In this document: in pieces, positions 1-12,900 of the stretch
Numbering within the stretch: position 1 is the stretch's first letter
Layout of the letters: each line of letters opens with the position of its first letter
Source: Mytilus trossulus
Taxonomy: Eukaryota > Mollusca > Bivalvia > Mytilida > Mytilidae
DNA: 64,000 nucleotides
Direction: 5' to 3'
Assembly (NCBI RefSeq): GCF_036588685.1
Contig: NC_086382.1
Coordinates: forward strand, 61,212,987 to 61,276,986
Translations under genes and position numbers: made by a program
Notes under the pieces: generated by a model
Seen by the model: the letters and a program-made list of their open reading frames with translations, nothing else
Told to the model about the DNA's origin: nothing
Databases searched by the model: none

Positions 1-590
1 TTTCCAAATTGTACACAAGAAATTAAAATAAAAATAATACAAGACTAACAAAGACCAGAGGCTCCTGACTTGGGACTGGCGCAAAGATGCATCGGGGTTA
101 AACATGTTTATGAGTTCTCAACCCTACACCTATACCTCTAGCCAATGTAGAAAAGTAAACGCATAACAATACGCACATTTAAAATTCAGTTCAAGAGAAG
201 TCCGAGTCTGATGTCAGAAGATGTATAAAGAAAATAAAGAAAAATGACAATAATACATTAATAACAACATACTACTAGCAGTTAACTGACATGTCAGCTC
301 AAGACTTCAATTAAACTGATTGAAAGATTATGATTTCATCATATGAATATCAGGCACAATCCTTCCCGTTAGGGGTTTAGTATCATACCATCATAACATA
401 TATGAGAAGAACATAACCCGTGTCATGCCAACAACTGTTTTTTTCAATAAATGTATTTAGTTCCGATGCAAAGACCCTATAAATGAATCAATATTAACGC
501 AAACATATGCAATCTTTAATGACCTGACAACAGTATCGTAACTATATCCCTTCTTAATAAGTCTATTTAAAAGTTTTTTTAGTTTCTAAA
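1..590 (-). repeat. dispersed mollusc repeat (retroelement-tail type), minus orientation
   Basis: No gene seen. Read on the minus strand, this stretch contains the module 'AACATGTTTAACCCCG' followed by 'GTCCCAAGTCAGGAGCC'. The same module recurs on the plus strand at about 13720-13775, inside another retroelement tail. The text GAAGAACATAACCC near 400 recurs with variation near 43245 (inverted) and 59850. I recognise the block as a repeat common in mussel genomes; its class is not certain. Confidence 0.55.
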
Positions 591-1006
591 GTCAATACTG
601 AAAAGCTATTTCAGTTCCAATTAAAACTGACAAATTAATGTTTCAAACAGATAATGAATAAAGACACCATAAATAGTCCGAGAAATGCATGATTTTGTGT
701 TTATTAGTTAAACATTTAACATAAATGAGTTCTATTTTAGTAAAAACATCATTTTAAAATAGGTTTTACTGCCTGTAGAAATTTTGTTTTACAAATATTT
801 CTTCTCATATATAATGGATACTTGAACTCCCTTATGAACAGCTTATAATACGATTACCCTACCCCCTACTTGTATATTTAGTAAGCAAAAACAACAAATT
901 GTCCCTCAGTATAATCACTAAAATCGTTCATATTGGTAGAGTGCCACTGTTTTGTACTTTCCTTTTTTATAAAATATTGATCAAAGTTTTCTTTTATTTG
1001 CATTAG

Positions 1007-1164
1007 CTAATTACCTTGGTGGGCAAATGGGATTGTTTCTTGGCGCCAGTATTGTTACCCTTACAGAACTTTGCGAGTTCCTGATATATGCTTTCTGGAC
1101 GTTGGTGAGGAACCTAAGAAATAGAGGATGCAGAGTGCAAAAAATAGCTATCACTAGTACATAA
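1007..1164 (+). CDS. DEG/ENaC channel gene C, last exon only (pore/TM2), gene cut by window edge
   Basis: Final coding exon of a third DEG/ENaC-family channel, on the strand opposite to genes A and B. It starts after an acceptor AG at 1005-1006, in the same phase as the last exons of A and B: two bases complete a split Ala codon. It reads through NYLGGQ, GLFLGASIVTLTELCEF, a hydrophobic stretch LIYAFW and a basic tail (LRNRGCRVQK) to TAA at 1162-1164. The GAS triplet is the family selectivity filter and the hydrophobic run is TM2. The tail resembles gene B (LRNRGTRVQK) more than gene A. One extra codon (Tyr) follows the Asn at the start of the exon. No earlier exon is visible in 1-1006, so it either lies to the left of the window or this is an orphan exon. 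Confidence 0.8.
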
Positions 1165-3778
1165 AGATGATTCCAGATAAATATCTGATTTTTTTTCTAT
1201 GAAATCAACTGTACGAGAGGATGACAAACAAATACCGAAAAATGAATTTTGACCCTTAAGATATGTGAACTGATGTTCTAGTATGAAAATGAGGCAGTTA
1301 CTCATATTCTATCTAACTTTTCAACCACATAAAATAGATATCTCTGACTTTAGTTTTCAAACAAAATGTGTTGGGGACATTCAGTTGAAGAAAAAAGTAT
1401 TAACAAAAATGCCAAACTCGAAGGTAAATTCAAATCGAGAGTCCATTAGAAATCATACGTTTGACTTACTCAAACAACGGAAGGAATGAAAAACAACTAC
1501 CATATTCCTGACTTGGAACAGGTGTTTCTAAAAAAAAAATGGGTTAAACCTGGTTGTATAGCTAGCAGGCATCACAGTAAATTAAAATTCCTTTATATTG
1601 ATAAAATCGAAAATGCAACCAAAACTTATATAATATGTAAATGGGCGTGGACAGTAATTTGGCCATTGGCCGAAACTGTGTATACATGCATCACGGACAA
1701 ACAACACTCCCTAAAAAATAAAATAAAAATACACAACTTTAACTAATAAATGTGTTAATTTGACAGTGACATTATCAAAAAGAGTTGATTTCGTCGATAG
1801 TTCATACCGTATATATAGAACAACAAGTATACTTATTACAAGCATGAACAAAACAGAAAGTTGTTAACAACGTGTGCAATACTGTTGTTGAATAGAAATT
1901 AACATTGTCAAAATAACCACGATAAAGTTTTTTCTTATGTGAAAAATGTTCCGATTTTGCTGAATGTACACATGACAAATTGATATGTAAACGTAACATC
2001 CGAAATGGGATTCTCAGCAGTTTTCGTGTCAGCTGATTGTCGTGAATATGCAGACAATCCAGTTTAACGTTTGGAGACCTGTTCTGCGAAACAAAATAAT
2101 ACACATAAAATCGTAGAAACACATTGTTATTATTGGTCAAAGCCAGTGTCTCTACAGCCATATAGTGCACCGTTAGGTAAGACTTTTTACAACTTAACTT
2201 CTTTATACATTTTTATGATAAATTCGTTCTGAAAGTTTTAAGGTCTCCAATCTTAAATAAATTATGGTTGTTGAAAGTAGTAGGAAGAAGTCGAAGACAA
2301 ATTGACAACGCCATGTCAAACATCAAAATGTAACGTTTTTCTGTAAATTAAGGAATTGCAGAATACATATATTTGTGTTCTAATTCATATCTTTCTTGTG
2401 AGTCTGTTGTTGTATCTGATCACTATCAGAAAACAAATTAATCACGTTTTAACCTGTCATTAACATTAACTTCATATCGGATATGCATTAATTTGTGTTA
2501 ATCATTTTGTTCATAACTGAGGCCATTATTCGTCTCGTTTGAAATGTTTTACATTTTTTTATTTCGAGGTCTTGTATAGCATCTTATGCGTAATGAGGTT
2601 GTTCATTGTGAAAGACCGTATAATTATTATTTCATTCTAGTTGAGAGTTGTATTATTGGCAAATATACACCATGCTCTTATTTTTATCTTATATACACTG
2701 TTAATTTAGATGCAACAAAACTTTACTGTTTTGACTTGTATATACTTTACCATAATTGCACTTTTTGCTAGATTTATTTTATTACGAATTCTAAAAAATT
2801 TTACATACAGCATATCATCTTGATAAACAAAATTCTACAGCGCACTTCTGACGAATGGGAATGATTATTAAATGCTTGAAAGTCAATTTGAACAAGAATT
2901 TGTCCAAAGTTCACGGATGCCCCAATCGCACTATAATTTTCTGTGTTCAGTGTACTGGGACATTTGTATTCAAATTCGGATTTGGCATGACAGACCATAG
3001 GGAACACCTGTACTAAGTGTCTAATCGATTGGACTTCAACGTCATCAAAAACTACTTTAAACAAAAAATTCAACCTGAAGCGGGACAGACGAACGAACGG
3101 ATGGACGGACACACAGACAAGAACACACAATGCCCCTCTACTATCGAAGGTGGGCATAAATAAATTGAAAAGTGTACAAACCATCGCTATGTATACTCCG
3201 TTTATGAAAGATCTTTGAGCGAATGCTTAAATCGACAAACATGGCTTATTTTAGTTGTCGTTTACTTTATAAAAAAACCAATTCAGATCATTTTTGAAAT
3301 TATAACGGATTTTTCATTGTTTTATATTTTCATTTAAATAATTTATTGTGTAGTATTTTCTGGATGGTAAAAAGGAAATTGATTGAAATTTAGATATAAT
3401 GAAGACATGTGAGTTTGATTTTGGTCGATTTTGCATTAACCATTCCTGATTAATGGATATCTGGGTGATAAATGAAAACTACTTTTTTGCAGTTACTCGT
3501 AGTTGATATTGTAATGGATATTTTATGGTCATTAAATAGGACCATTTTTTTAAAAGCACGTCTAGTAAATGTATTTTCTTTTAAATTCCATTTCAATTTA
3601 ATGTAAAGACTTGCAGTTTACTTTGTTTACAAATGACAACCTAAATGATAGGTCTGTTCATCTTATAATTCTGGTACTTTTGATAACTATCAATGGTTAT
3701 CAGTGCACTTGACTTCAACTAAAAAGATAACTTATCATGCAATGTTATTAGATTTTTACCAAACAGTTGTTGATATCT
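1165..3778. other. intergenic region between convergent channel genes C and A
   Basis: No supported gene. It holds the 3' flanks of two convergent genes. A degraded retroelement-tail repeat lies at about 2515-2660, and a mollusc dispersed repeat at about 2980-3160 that is repeated at about 56580-56720 (shared 'TTGGACTTCAAC', 'AAAACTAC' and 'GGGACAGAC'). TTTATT at 3342-3347 reads AATAAA on the minus strand and could be a polyadenylation signal for gene A. The short open frames here show no conserved features. Confidence 0.5.
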
Positions 3779-3933
3779 TTATTGCTGAATAGAAATTGTT
3801 TGCACTTTAGTTTGTCCCCTTTTTATAACATTGATAATGAATGTCAAGAAAGCAAAGATCAGGAACTCGCAAAGTTCTGTCAACGTTACAATGCTGGCTC
3901 CAAGAAACAATCCCATCTGGCCACCAAGGTTAG
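3779..3933 (-). CDS. gene A exon 8: pore, TM2 and C-terminus
   Basis: A split Ala codon, then NLGGQ, GLFLGASIVTLTELCEF, LIFAFLTF and a short basic tail ending SIQQ-stop. The stop codon lies inside an AATAAA hexamer. The cytosolic C-terminus after TM2 is only about 20 residues. Confidence 0.85.
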
Positions 3934-6900
3934 CTAATGAAAATAGAAAGATTAATGCATTTTAATTTCACGTCAGATTGATAAATTCTGAATCCGGAAT
4001 TGAAGTCAAACTTTTTATAAATATATTACGAATGATTTGTTATTTTTCAAACGTCCTGAAAAAGTAAATATTGCTTACATATTAGTAACAACAAACAATT
4101 TCAACTAGGTAGGTTCTCACAATACAATAATATCACATTTTGCTTTTTTTTATACCGTACCTGTATTGTAATTTCAGAAGTGATAAACCAGTAACATTTC
4201 AACCCGGTAAGAATATCGAATGGCCGAAAGTGAGTCCTGTGAATATGTGTTATTGTTATGACAGAGCAAGAAACGGCTCTAATTATATACAAACAAATCA
4301 TTAAACACAGTAGAAATGATAAGTTATTATGTTTAGCGATTTTCAATCAGACCTTCGCTAGATGAGTTTATGAAAATGCCATTATAGCATGCGCTGGTAT
4401 ATGTAAACGCCCTTGAAAGTCCTAGATGGTATATACCTTTTTAAAAAAGGAAAGTACAGAAAAGGAAATTTGAATCGTTTTGTTATCGTTATCGTTTTCC
4501 TTGTGCTTCCGTTTCATCTTGAAACTGGAAGACTCCTAAAATTATAGTTGAAGGGTTCGATTGCCACAATATAGCATTTTATATGCTGAGGCGGTGTTAA
4601 GCATTCATTAATCAAGGCTTTAAAATCAGTTAAATTTTTATATGTTTGGTATCTAATTGAGAACATCTTGTTATTAATTCAAACTACAGAAGTTTAAACA
4701 GTTCATGAAACGTTGCTGATAATTCATGACTTTTTCAGTCTTATATCTTTAGAAACCAGATTTATTTAAGTAGTCTAATCTGTCATTTGTTCCTCATAAG
4801 TCATTGAAAATAAACCTTTTCATCTAAGATAAATTTCATAGGTAATTAAGACAACGACGAGTTCTAGTTCCTCAGTGTTATGTCCTAACGTAAAGGTATC
4901 GTAAAAAATAATAAATTGCATGCAAAAGTTGTTTCAGTATTTTAGCCGATTTTATACATTCTCAAGTTAATACACAATAGTGGGATGTACGCATAACGTT
5001 AACAAACAACGTCATTGAGGAAGAGTTTCACAATGGTAGAAAATGTAAATTGTTATATCATAGTTCGTTTCTGTGTGTGTAACATTTTAACGTTGTGTTT
5101 CTGTTGTGTCGTTTGTTTTCTCTTATATTTGAGTGTGAATTCACATTACTATAAGACGTGTCACGGTACTTTTCTATCCCAAATTCATGTATTTGGTTTT
5201 GATGTTATATTTGTTATCTCATCGGATTTTGTCTAATGCTTAGTTCGTTTCTGTGTGTGTAACATTTTAATTTTGTGTCGTTGTTCTCCTCTTATATTTT
5301 ATGCGTTTCCCTCAGTTTTAGTTTGTTGCCCCAATTTAGTTTTTTGTCCATAGATTTACGAGTTTTGAACAGCGGTATACTGCTGTTGCCTTTTTTTTAG
5401 TATACATACCAAATATATCACCAGCCGACGAATATTTTGGAACCTGCTGTGAAATTGTTGTAGACAGCTGGTCAAAATAAATATGAAGGTTGACATAGTT
5501 TTGCCTGTAATAAAAAAAAAGTATGAACTTGAAGTACATCTGCATGAATTCAACTCCTGAAACCATTATAACTATATTCATTTAAAACTTTTAATTCTGT
5601 TTTGAAGGCTTCAGTTGCCATATTGGCAATCATAAATTAATAGATGTAGTACCGTTTTTAAGAATATCATAGTTATTGATTGCAACTTTATATTACTAAT
5701 TTTGCTTAAAAATGCTTACACTCTAGACCCAAGGTCATTTTCTCTTAAGTAGAAGTCATGTCGTTCAGAATCGGAACATTAATCTAAAGTTCGTGAAGGG
5801 AGAGCAATACCATTTTATCAATTATCTGAGTACTCCGTCGATGGCAGAAAAAAAACCCAATCAATATATCTTACCCTAACCATTAAATATGTATTCACGG
5901 TTCCATGTCATACTTATGACACACTCATAGACGTATATGCTACCTTAAAACTAATTTCATACGCCTTGCATTTATATGTACACGTCCGGAGGCTGTTGTT
6001 AAGTAGATGTCGTTTGTTGATGTAGTTCACATAAATATTTCGCGTCTAACGTTTTAATATAGATTAGGGAACGACTATATAACTTCAAAATGATCGGGAA
6101 AGGGATATGATTAATTTCTTAAAAAAATATTCGGAATCCATTTTTTTACCATAATTCCTTGTGTTAAAAGTATTGATGATTGCATTGAAAACCAAATTAC
6201 ATATATTAAAACTGGCAATCCTTTTGAACGTGAAGTTTCCTGTTTGCATTGCTCTAAAATAATAATTTTAGGGACCTTTACAGCTTGCTGCTCGGTGATA
6301 ACTAATGCTCCTCTTTGACTTCAAGATAAACGTTAACTTTTTGCAAATTGTAACTTGGATGATGATTTGTCTCATTGGCACTCATATTGTATCATCTAAT
6401 TGGTAGTAGCTGTCATTAATAGAAGATGCGTACAATAATGCAAAAAACACGACCAACGCCTATTATTTATGTGGTATTGTGATTGAGGCCAATTGTTAAA
6501 AATCTAGTTCTGACTAGGATTGCATGTTTATTGCATCACTAGAAGCATTTAAAGTAAGTTCAACATGGCAATACGTTTACAAAGTTATTTGTGGTTTGAT
6601 CACGTTCGCATAAATTTTATGAGAATAATAAGTTATTACTTATTTCAAACTTTATATATGTCCTCAAAGTTTTATCGATAATCTGGTTGAGTTTATTGAT
6701 GCTACAAGGGTACGGTGATAATATTACAAAACATAGACATTTTGACTGATAAGTGTTCAACGTTTGTGTATACTGGCTATATCAAGACGAATAGTTCAAA
6801 AGTAGTATGGGGACAGCTAAACATACAGCCGTTCATTATATTTTGTATCAAAATTGATCAAACTCTTTGACTACGCAACCCTCTTAATCTTCTCAACATA

Positions 6901-9900
6901 AGTAAGCTCTAAGTTTATATAACATAATATTTTGTATTTTAATTGGCTGTACATTTACCAAGATAACCTAATTTCAAAAATTTCATCGTTAACTTTTTAT
7001 AGAAATTGGCACATACAACCTGTATGCGTTTTAAAACTAATAAAACTTTTTTCGTTAGCTCTTCACGTGTTTATCGTTACCTGTAGTAGTCTAAATGTTC
7101 TTCCCCTCTGACATCAAATGCCTTCTTACTGTAGAAGTCTGATGGGAACAGTGATGAAGTCAGAGAAACTTCATACTGTGTAAACGTACACGGCAATGGA
7201 CAATCACAAGCTAGCTTTGCTTGTTTGTAGAAATCTCCTGAAAAGAGATGAATAGAAATATAAAAAGTAAATAACGATGAATTAATACCTAACTCCAAGG
7301 AAAATTCAAAACAGAAATTCCGTTAACAAATGACGAAATCAAAAGCTCGTACATATCAAACGAAAAAAATTAAATCCCACCTGATCGACAGTGAGAGAGT
7401 GCATGTTTTTAAAATTCCGAAACCAAACTTTGAATTGAAAGATCATTTGAACAAGTAAATTATACACATGCGACAGTCTGAAAGAATGCTTTTGCATTTA
7501 ATACATTTTTTCACTCTATAATAACTAGTTATTTTGTTACGTTTAGATATAAGTGCCATCCATCTATTTAATCAGCAGAATTAAGTACTTAAGTGTCATC
7601 TATTTAACCAGAAGAATTACTTAAATGCTATCTATTTATCCAGAACAAGTGCCCAAGTGCTATCATTTTAACCAGAAGAAGAGCCCAAGTGCCATCTATT
7701 TAACCAAAAATAAGCCAATATTTGTGATAATAATGTTGTGTCATTTATCGGTAGATTGAAGTCACGCCCATTTCGAATCCATTAGTCTTGATAAATGGTT
7801 GCGCTTGAACACATCAATTTGGAGGTAAAACCAGGGTAGCGTCTAGATTCTACACACTTGGAAAAGCAGGGAACGAAAATATACGTTGACATGTATGCGT
7901 TTGTGCTAGAAACATACACAGGAACTTCTATTAGTTCATTAAAACATTCAAATTGTCACTCAATATAGTCGTATGTTTAGGGATGTAAAGACTTGTTGTA
8001 CAATACGCAAGTGGCAATTGTTTACATACACTTTGTACATTTACACGTTAATGTTATAGGTGCTTTTTGATTGGATGCAGCGAGTTTCGACTGCCAGCAA
8101 TGAAAATCATTATATCTTGTCTCCGAAATTCTATCTCAATCCGCCACGGGTAGATAGGAGGGAAGTGGATCGTAACCCTCGGTTAACGAAGATGTTTAAC
8201 CAGAAGAAGAACACAAGTGCCATCTATTTAACCGGAAAAGGTACTTAAGTGCTATCTTATCTGAATATTTCCACAAGTTTGATTTATTTATTCAGTAATG
8301 AAGAAATATCTAAATAGCATGTGCTTAGAACGAGTCTACCTTAAGTCTGCATGCTACTTTTGTATACCAATTTATTACTCATAATATTCCCATTTGAAAG
8401 TTTAATTGAAGGTGTTTGCAACTGCATGTTATTACCAATGTTATTTCAACTGATCGGGCGGAGCTAGGTTTTAATTTGCATAAGGACAGTCTATTTGAAG
8501 ATGTGTGTGATAAGGATGATTGCCGTTATAATTATTACTGATTTGTAATCACCTATCAGTGTCATGAAAGGAATTTACAAAAGAATTACTGTACACTTCA
8601 TTGATGAGTTTATCCTAATACACCTATCTATAGATGGACTGGTTTATTGTGAGCGAACCGGTTAAACTCCGCCTAGTCAAGTGAAATAAATTGAGTAATA
8701 CAACCTGTGAAACAACCCCTTTTGTAGTCTTACAATAAATAGATTTCCGTATTCATAACAGTTACATAAAAAACAGTACATAAAAGGATGGTTAAACATA
8801 CATTACCTATAGCTTTCGTAGTACAGTTAGCCACTTCAAACTTAGAGCAGTAATATTCATCTACAACGAAATGTACGTATTGTATCACTGTTTTAAATAA
8901 TCCTTGTATAATGTATTCACAGGCTGATATTCAGTTGAAATTAAACAGAAGAAAGGGAACTCTTTAAAACGAACTCAGATACCTTTCAGTTGATAAGACA
9001 CTATAGGGCTGCGTTATTTATCACTGTTGTCTTCCACGATGACAACTGCTTACACCAAACAGCTATCGCATCAAAGGTTATAAGTGGTGAAAACCTAAGC
9101 GGAAGTCATCATTATGATTTAGTGACCGATATGTATCACATCGTATAAAACCACGGATATGTTCATTTGTCGTATCAGGTAACCTTTCAATTAGTTCCCC
9201 CTCAAATGAAGACCTTTGGTTCACACGATTTCACCATTAAACAATAAAATCGCGCAAATATCATTTTATCAACAGCTGTTGAAATCATTGCTTTCAACCT
9301 TGTAAGAGTAAAATCACGAAGCCCCCCCCCCCCCCCCCTAATCGACCATTATCAAATCAAGTTTAATAAAGAAAATTTCTTCTTGGTAGATTTGGTTTTT
9401 ATTCTGATGAAACCAAATTGTTGACAACAATATGACATTTAACAAATTTGACTAATATTCGGTTTTTTTTGGAAATGAGTGCACATGCTTTATCTTATTG
9501 TGAACTTTTATCGATATATGTATATTCACCAATGCAGCATCGTAATAAATTGCAAAATTACAGTGGTAAGATCTAAAAAATGTTTGCTTTAAATTTGTTT
9601 GCTCACAAGCATTTGTGAATTCAATAAAAACATTCATACGGTAAAGGTTATATTGAAAACCGTTTTGCATGCATTCTGTAATTGTTTCATACATTTAATC
9701 TAAGTGATAAATAAGTATAAAAGTGTTGTACGCAATGATTCTTTCGTTCTGGTGAATAGTTAGAGTATTTTTTTTATTCAAGTAGATGTAATTTAATACA
9801 AGACTTTCAAAAGATGAGATGAAATAAGCATGAATAACACCATTGTATGTTCCCTAAATAAACATTGTTACAAATGACAAAATCAAAAGCTTCTTCAATT

Positions 9901-12900
9901 TTGCCTTATGGTAATGAGATCAAAAAAAGTACCTTGTAAATTTGAAAATATTTAACATTGAGTTATAAACTCTATTTTTTAACTATTGACGCACTTTTAT
10001 GTGTGTAAGGAAGGCAATGACATCTGTCCAAAATAAACGTCGATAAGCAGTCCTTGAAGCATGAACTTCTGTAATATTTAGAACCATCATCGTTCTTTTG
10101 ATCTTTGCAGTACATATTCTCCATTGCTTCATAGGGCTTTGGCAAATACTCGTACTTCAGTCAAAAGACAAGAAACAAATTATCTATTATCAAAATCCTG
10201 ATGCTATATATAACAGAAGTCAAACCGCTTTTATCAAATAATATATTGTATACTAAATAGTTCACGAAGGAACCTTCTATATGTTTTTGGTGAAAAAGAA
10301 AAAAACAATATTTGGACCCTCAGTGTGAAGCTGGCGTAAGTACCAACTTAATTATTTAAAAAAATCATCTCCTTAATGTATGTCATGATGAACAATTTTT
10401 ATGTTAATATTTTTGTGGTATTTGCACCCAATATTCCCCACAAATATAATTCTTTTAACTATATTTTGTAACGTCTCTCCTCGTAACTATAATACCTAAT
10501 TTTTTTAAAATGATTCTTGTTATAAATAACGGAAGAAATCAATCAATCAATGTATGGTATAAAGAGAAAAACGACAAAAAGACGAACAAGATCACAAAAC
10601 ACTAAATCATTAAGCATAAAGATTCAAAAGGAGCTTTCTATTCCAATTTAAAAAAAATACTCACCCTTTTCTTATGCACTGACGCAAACACGTCTCTTCC
10701 TGGCCTAACGTAAAAACCATTTATGCCTTGGTGAATAGGATCTTCATTCGCATCGTGAACTATGAACTGGAAGAAATTAAAAATGCCATTTAGTATTACA
10801 CTTTTTACATATCTTGATCTAAAGCTTATATGTTTATTTCTTCTATCTGTTGATTACAAAATATCTTCTTATACTTACTCGATAGTTTTCTTTATTTTTT
10901 TCTGTACTTCTGCCGTTCTGGGAATGGTATAATTTTACAAATTATGACTTGGACGAAGAGTTGTGTCTTTGGCACTGAAGCCACATCTTCCTATATCGAT
11001 ATGTCAGAAGTTATTTTGACAAACGACATATTTTGTTTTAATCTAATTTACTTTTCTCTTAAAAATGATTGATCAATTGTCACTTGCTTAACGGCCATTG
11101 GGAAAATCATAACATTGTAATACATTTTAAAAACGATAAATTATAATATGACGTGCTTCTTTATCCTTTTAAAAGAAACACTGTAATACAATTCTCAATA
11201 TATCTTTACTGAGATGTAAAAAATTATGGCGGTTAAATATATTTTCCACTTAAATCCACACGTATCGTAACATATGTGCAAACGCTATGTCGATTGCGCT
11301 GTGATAAATTTTACGATTGACAATATTCTACAGAAACTTTATTTTTATTCTGAGGCATACAAAAAGAATTTATGCAGTAGAGATCAAACAAATGTACAAA
11401 CTCAAACTAAATTGACATTTCCAAAACATTTGAAAAATCGAATTTACATCAATTATTTTGCTCATTAACGTAATTTCAAAACATCTCGTCATACGAATGA
11501 CAACATCAACGCTGAAGGTTTTCCTTATCGCTTTTTTTTTAAAATATGCTTTAAATTGTGAAACATTCGAATTAGCTATCGCCGCGAGCCTTTTTGTGCT
11601 AATGCGGCGTAAATCAAACAAAAATCAATCAATCCAACGCTTTTTTCTTCTAGACTGGGAAAACGTTTTGAGGTAGGTGTAGTGTTGCTTTTTTCCATTC
11701 TTTGGCATTATTTGCACATTTTACTGATTTCAGCAAGTCAACATGGCGGCTCGGTGGTTACACAAAAGCCAACAGTGAATTTGACGATTGCGTACAAGAA
11801 TACAAAAAATGTATATTAAAAATGGCAATTGTTGAGTTTGTGAATTAAAAAAACTAATAACATTTTTACTAGCGGTTTTAAAGAATTGATTCATGAAAGC
11901 TACACTTTGGTTAATAAAAAAAAATACATTTATCGAACGTTGGGTAAAATAGATCATCCACACACACGCATAATATCCAACCTCGCTCAATTTTTTTAAT
12001 GACCTTATTTGTCCTATTAGAATAAAAATAATTCATGGAAGCCATACATATGTTGTAAATTTATGCATGGCCTGGACCAGGATATTAGTTAGTTTTATCA
12101 ATTGCGATTGCTCAGCAATAGACTTATTAACCATGAGTAAATTCCCAACAAATCTATGGCTACCATGAATTATTTCTTAATCAATGAATCAATTAGCGAG
12201 ATACATAATAGGTTAGTCGGAACGAGGTTAGAAATTTCGACTGCCACAAGTAAATGTTGCAAATATAAAAATGAAAAGTTGTGGTATTATGGTCAATGAG
12301 ATAACTCCCCACGAAAGACCAAATGACATAGAAATTAACAATAATAGGTCACCATGCGACCTTCAACAATGAATGAAACCCATTCAGTCAGCAAGAGAAA
12401 TCAACGAAATGACAAATGTAAAACAATAGGCAAACTTCGAGTTATATCATGCACCGGAAAATAATCGTCAATTGTGCGAGCCTTTATGATGTCATTCCCC
12501 AGATATAGGGGATCGCCTTATCCATGCACTATCAACCTTTTTCAAGCGTCTAAGTGATCTCCGCTGTACATGATAAACTAGAATTACTATTTGTTCTTTA
12601 TCCATAATTACCTAATGATAGCAGTGTTGATGGTCAATTTGATTCGTAATTTGTGCAATATAGCATCATATTTTTGCAACCACTCGCTAAACATTGAAAC
12701 AGATGTGACGATACTCCTAAACACATAAAGGCAATAATAAACAGTTTCTCGCATTTTGTTTATTATTTTGACCTCAAAATTAAACATTTAGATTAAAATC
12801 ATTTAAAAAAAACAATGTACCTTCAGCAAGTGAAATAAACTCATCATAGATATCAGGACTAAATTTAGTAAATACGCCCGACGCGCGTTTCGTCTACAAA

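Noticed and set aside
11274..11676. Overlapping ORFs of 64, 83 and 72 codons
   Set aside because: They lie in gene A intron 2, overlap on opposite strands and show no recognisable motif.
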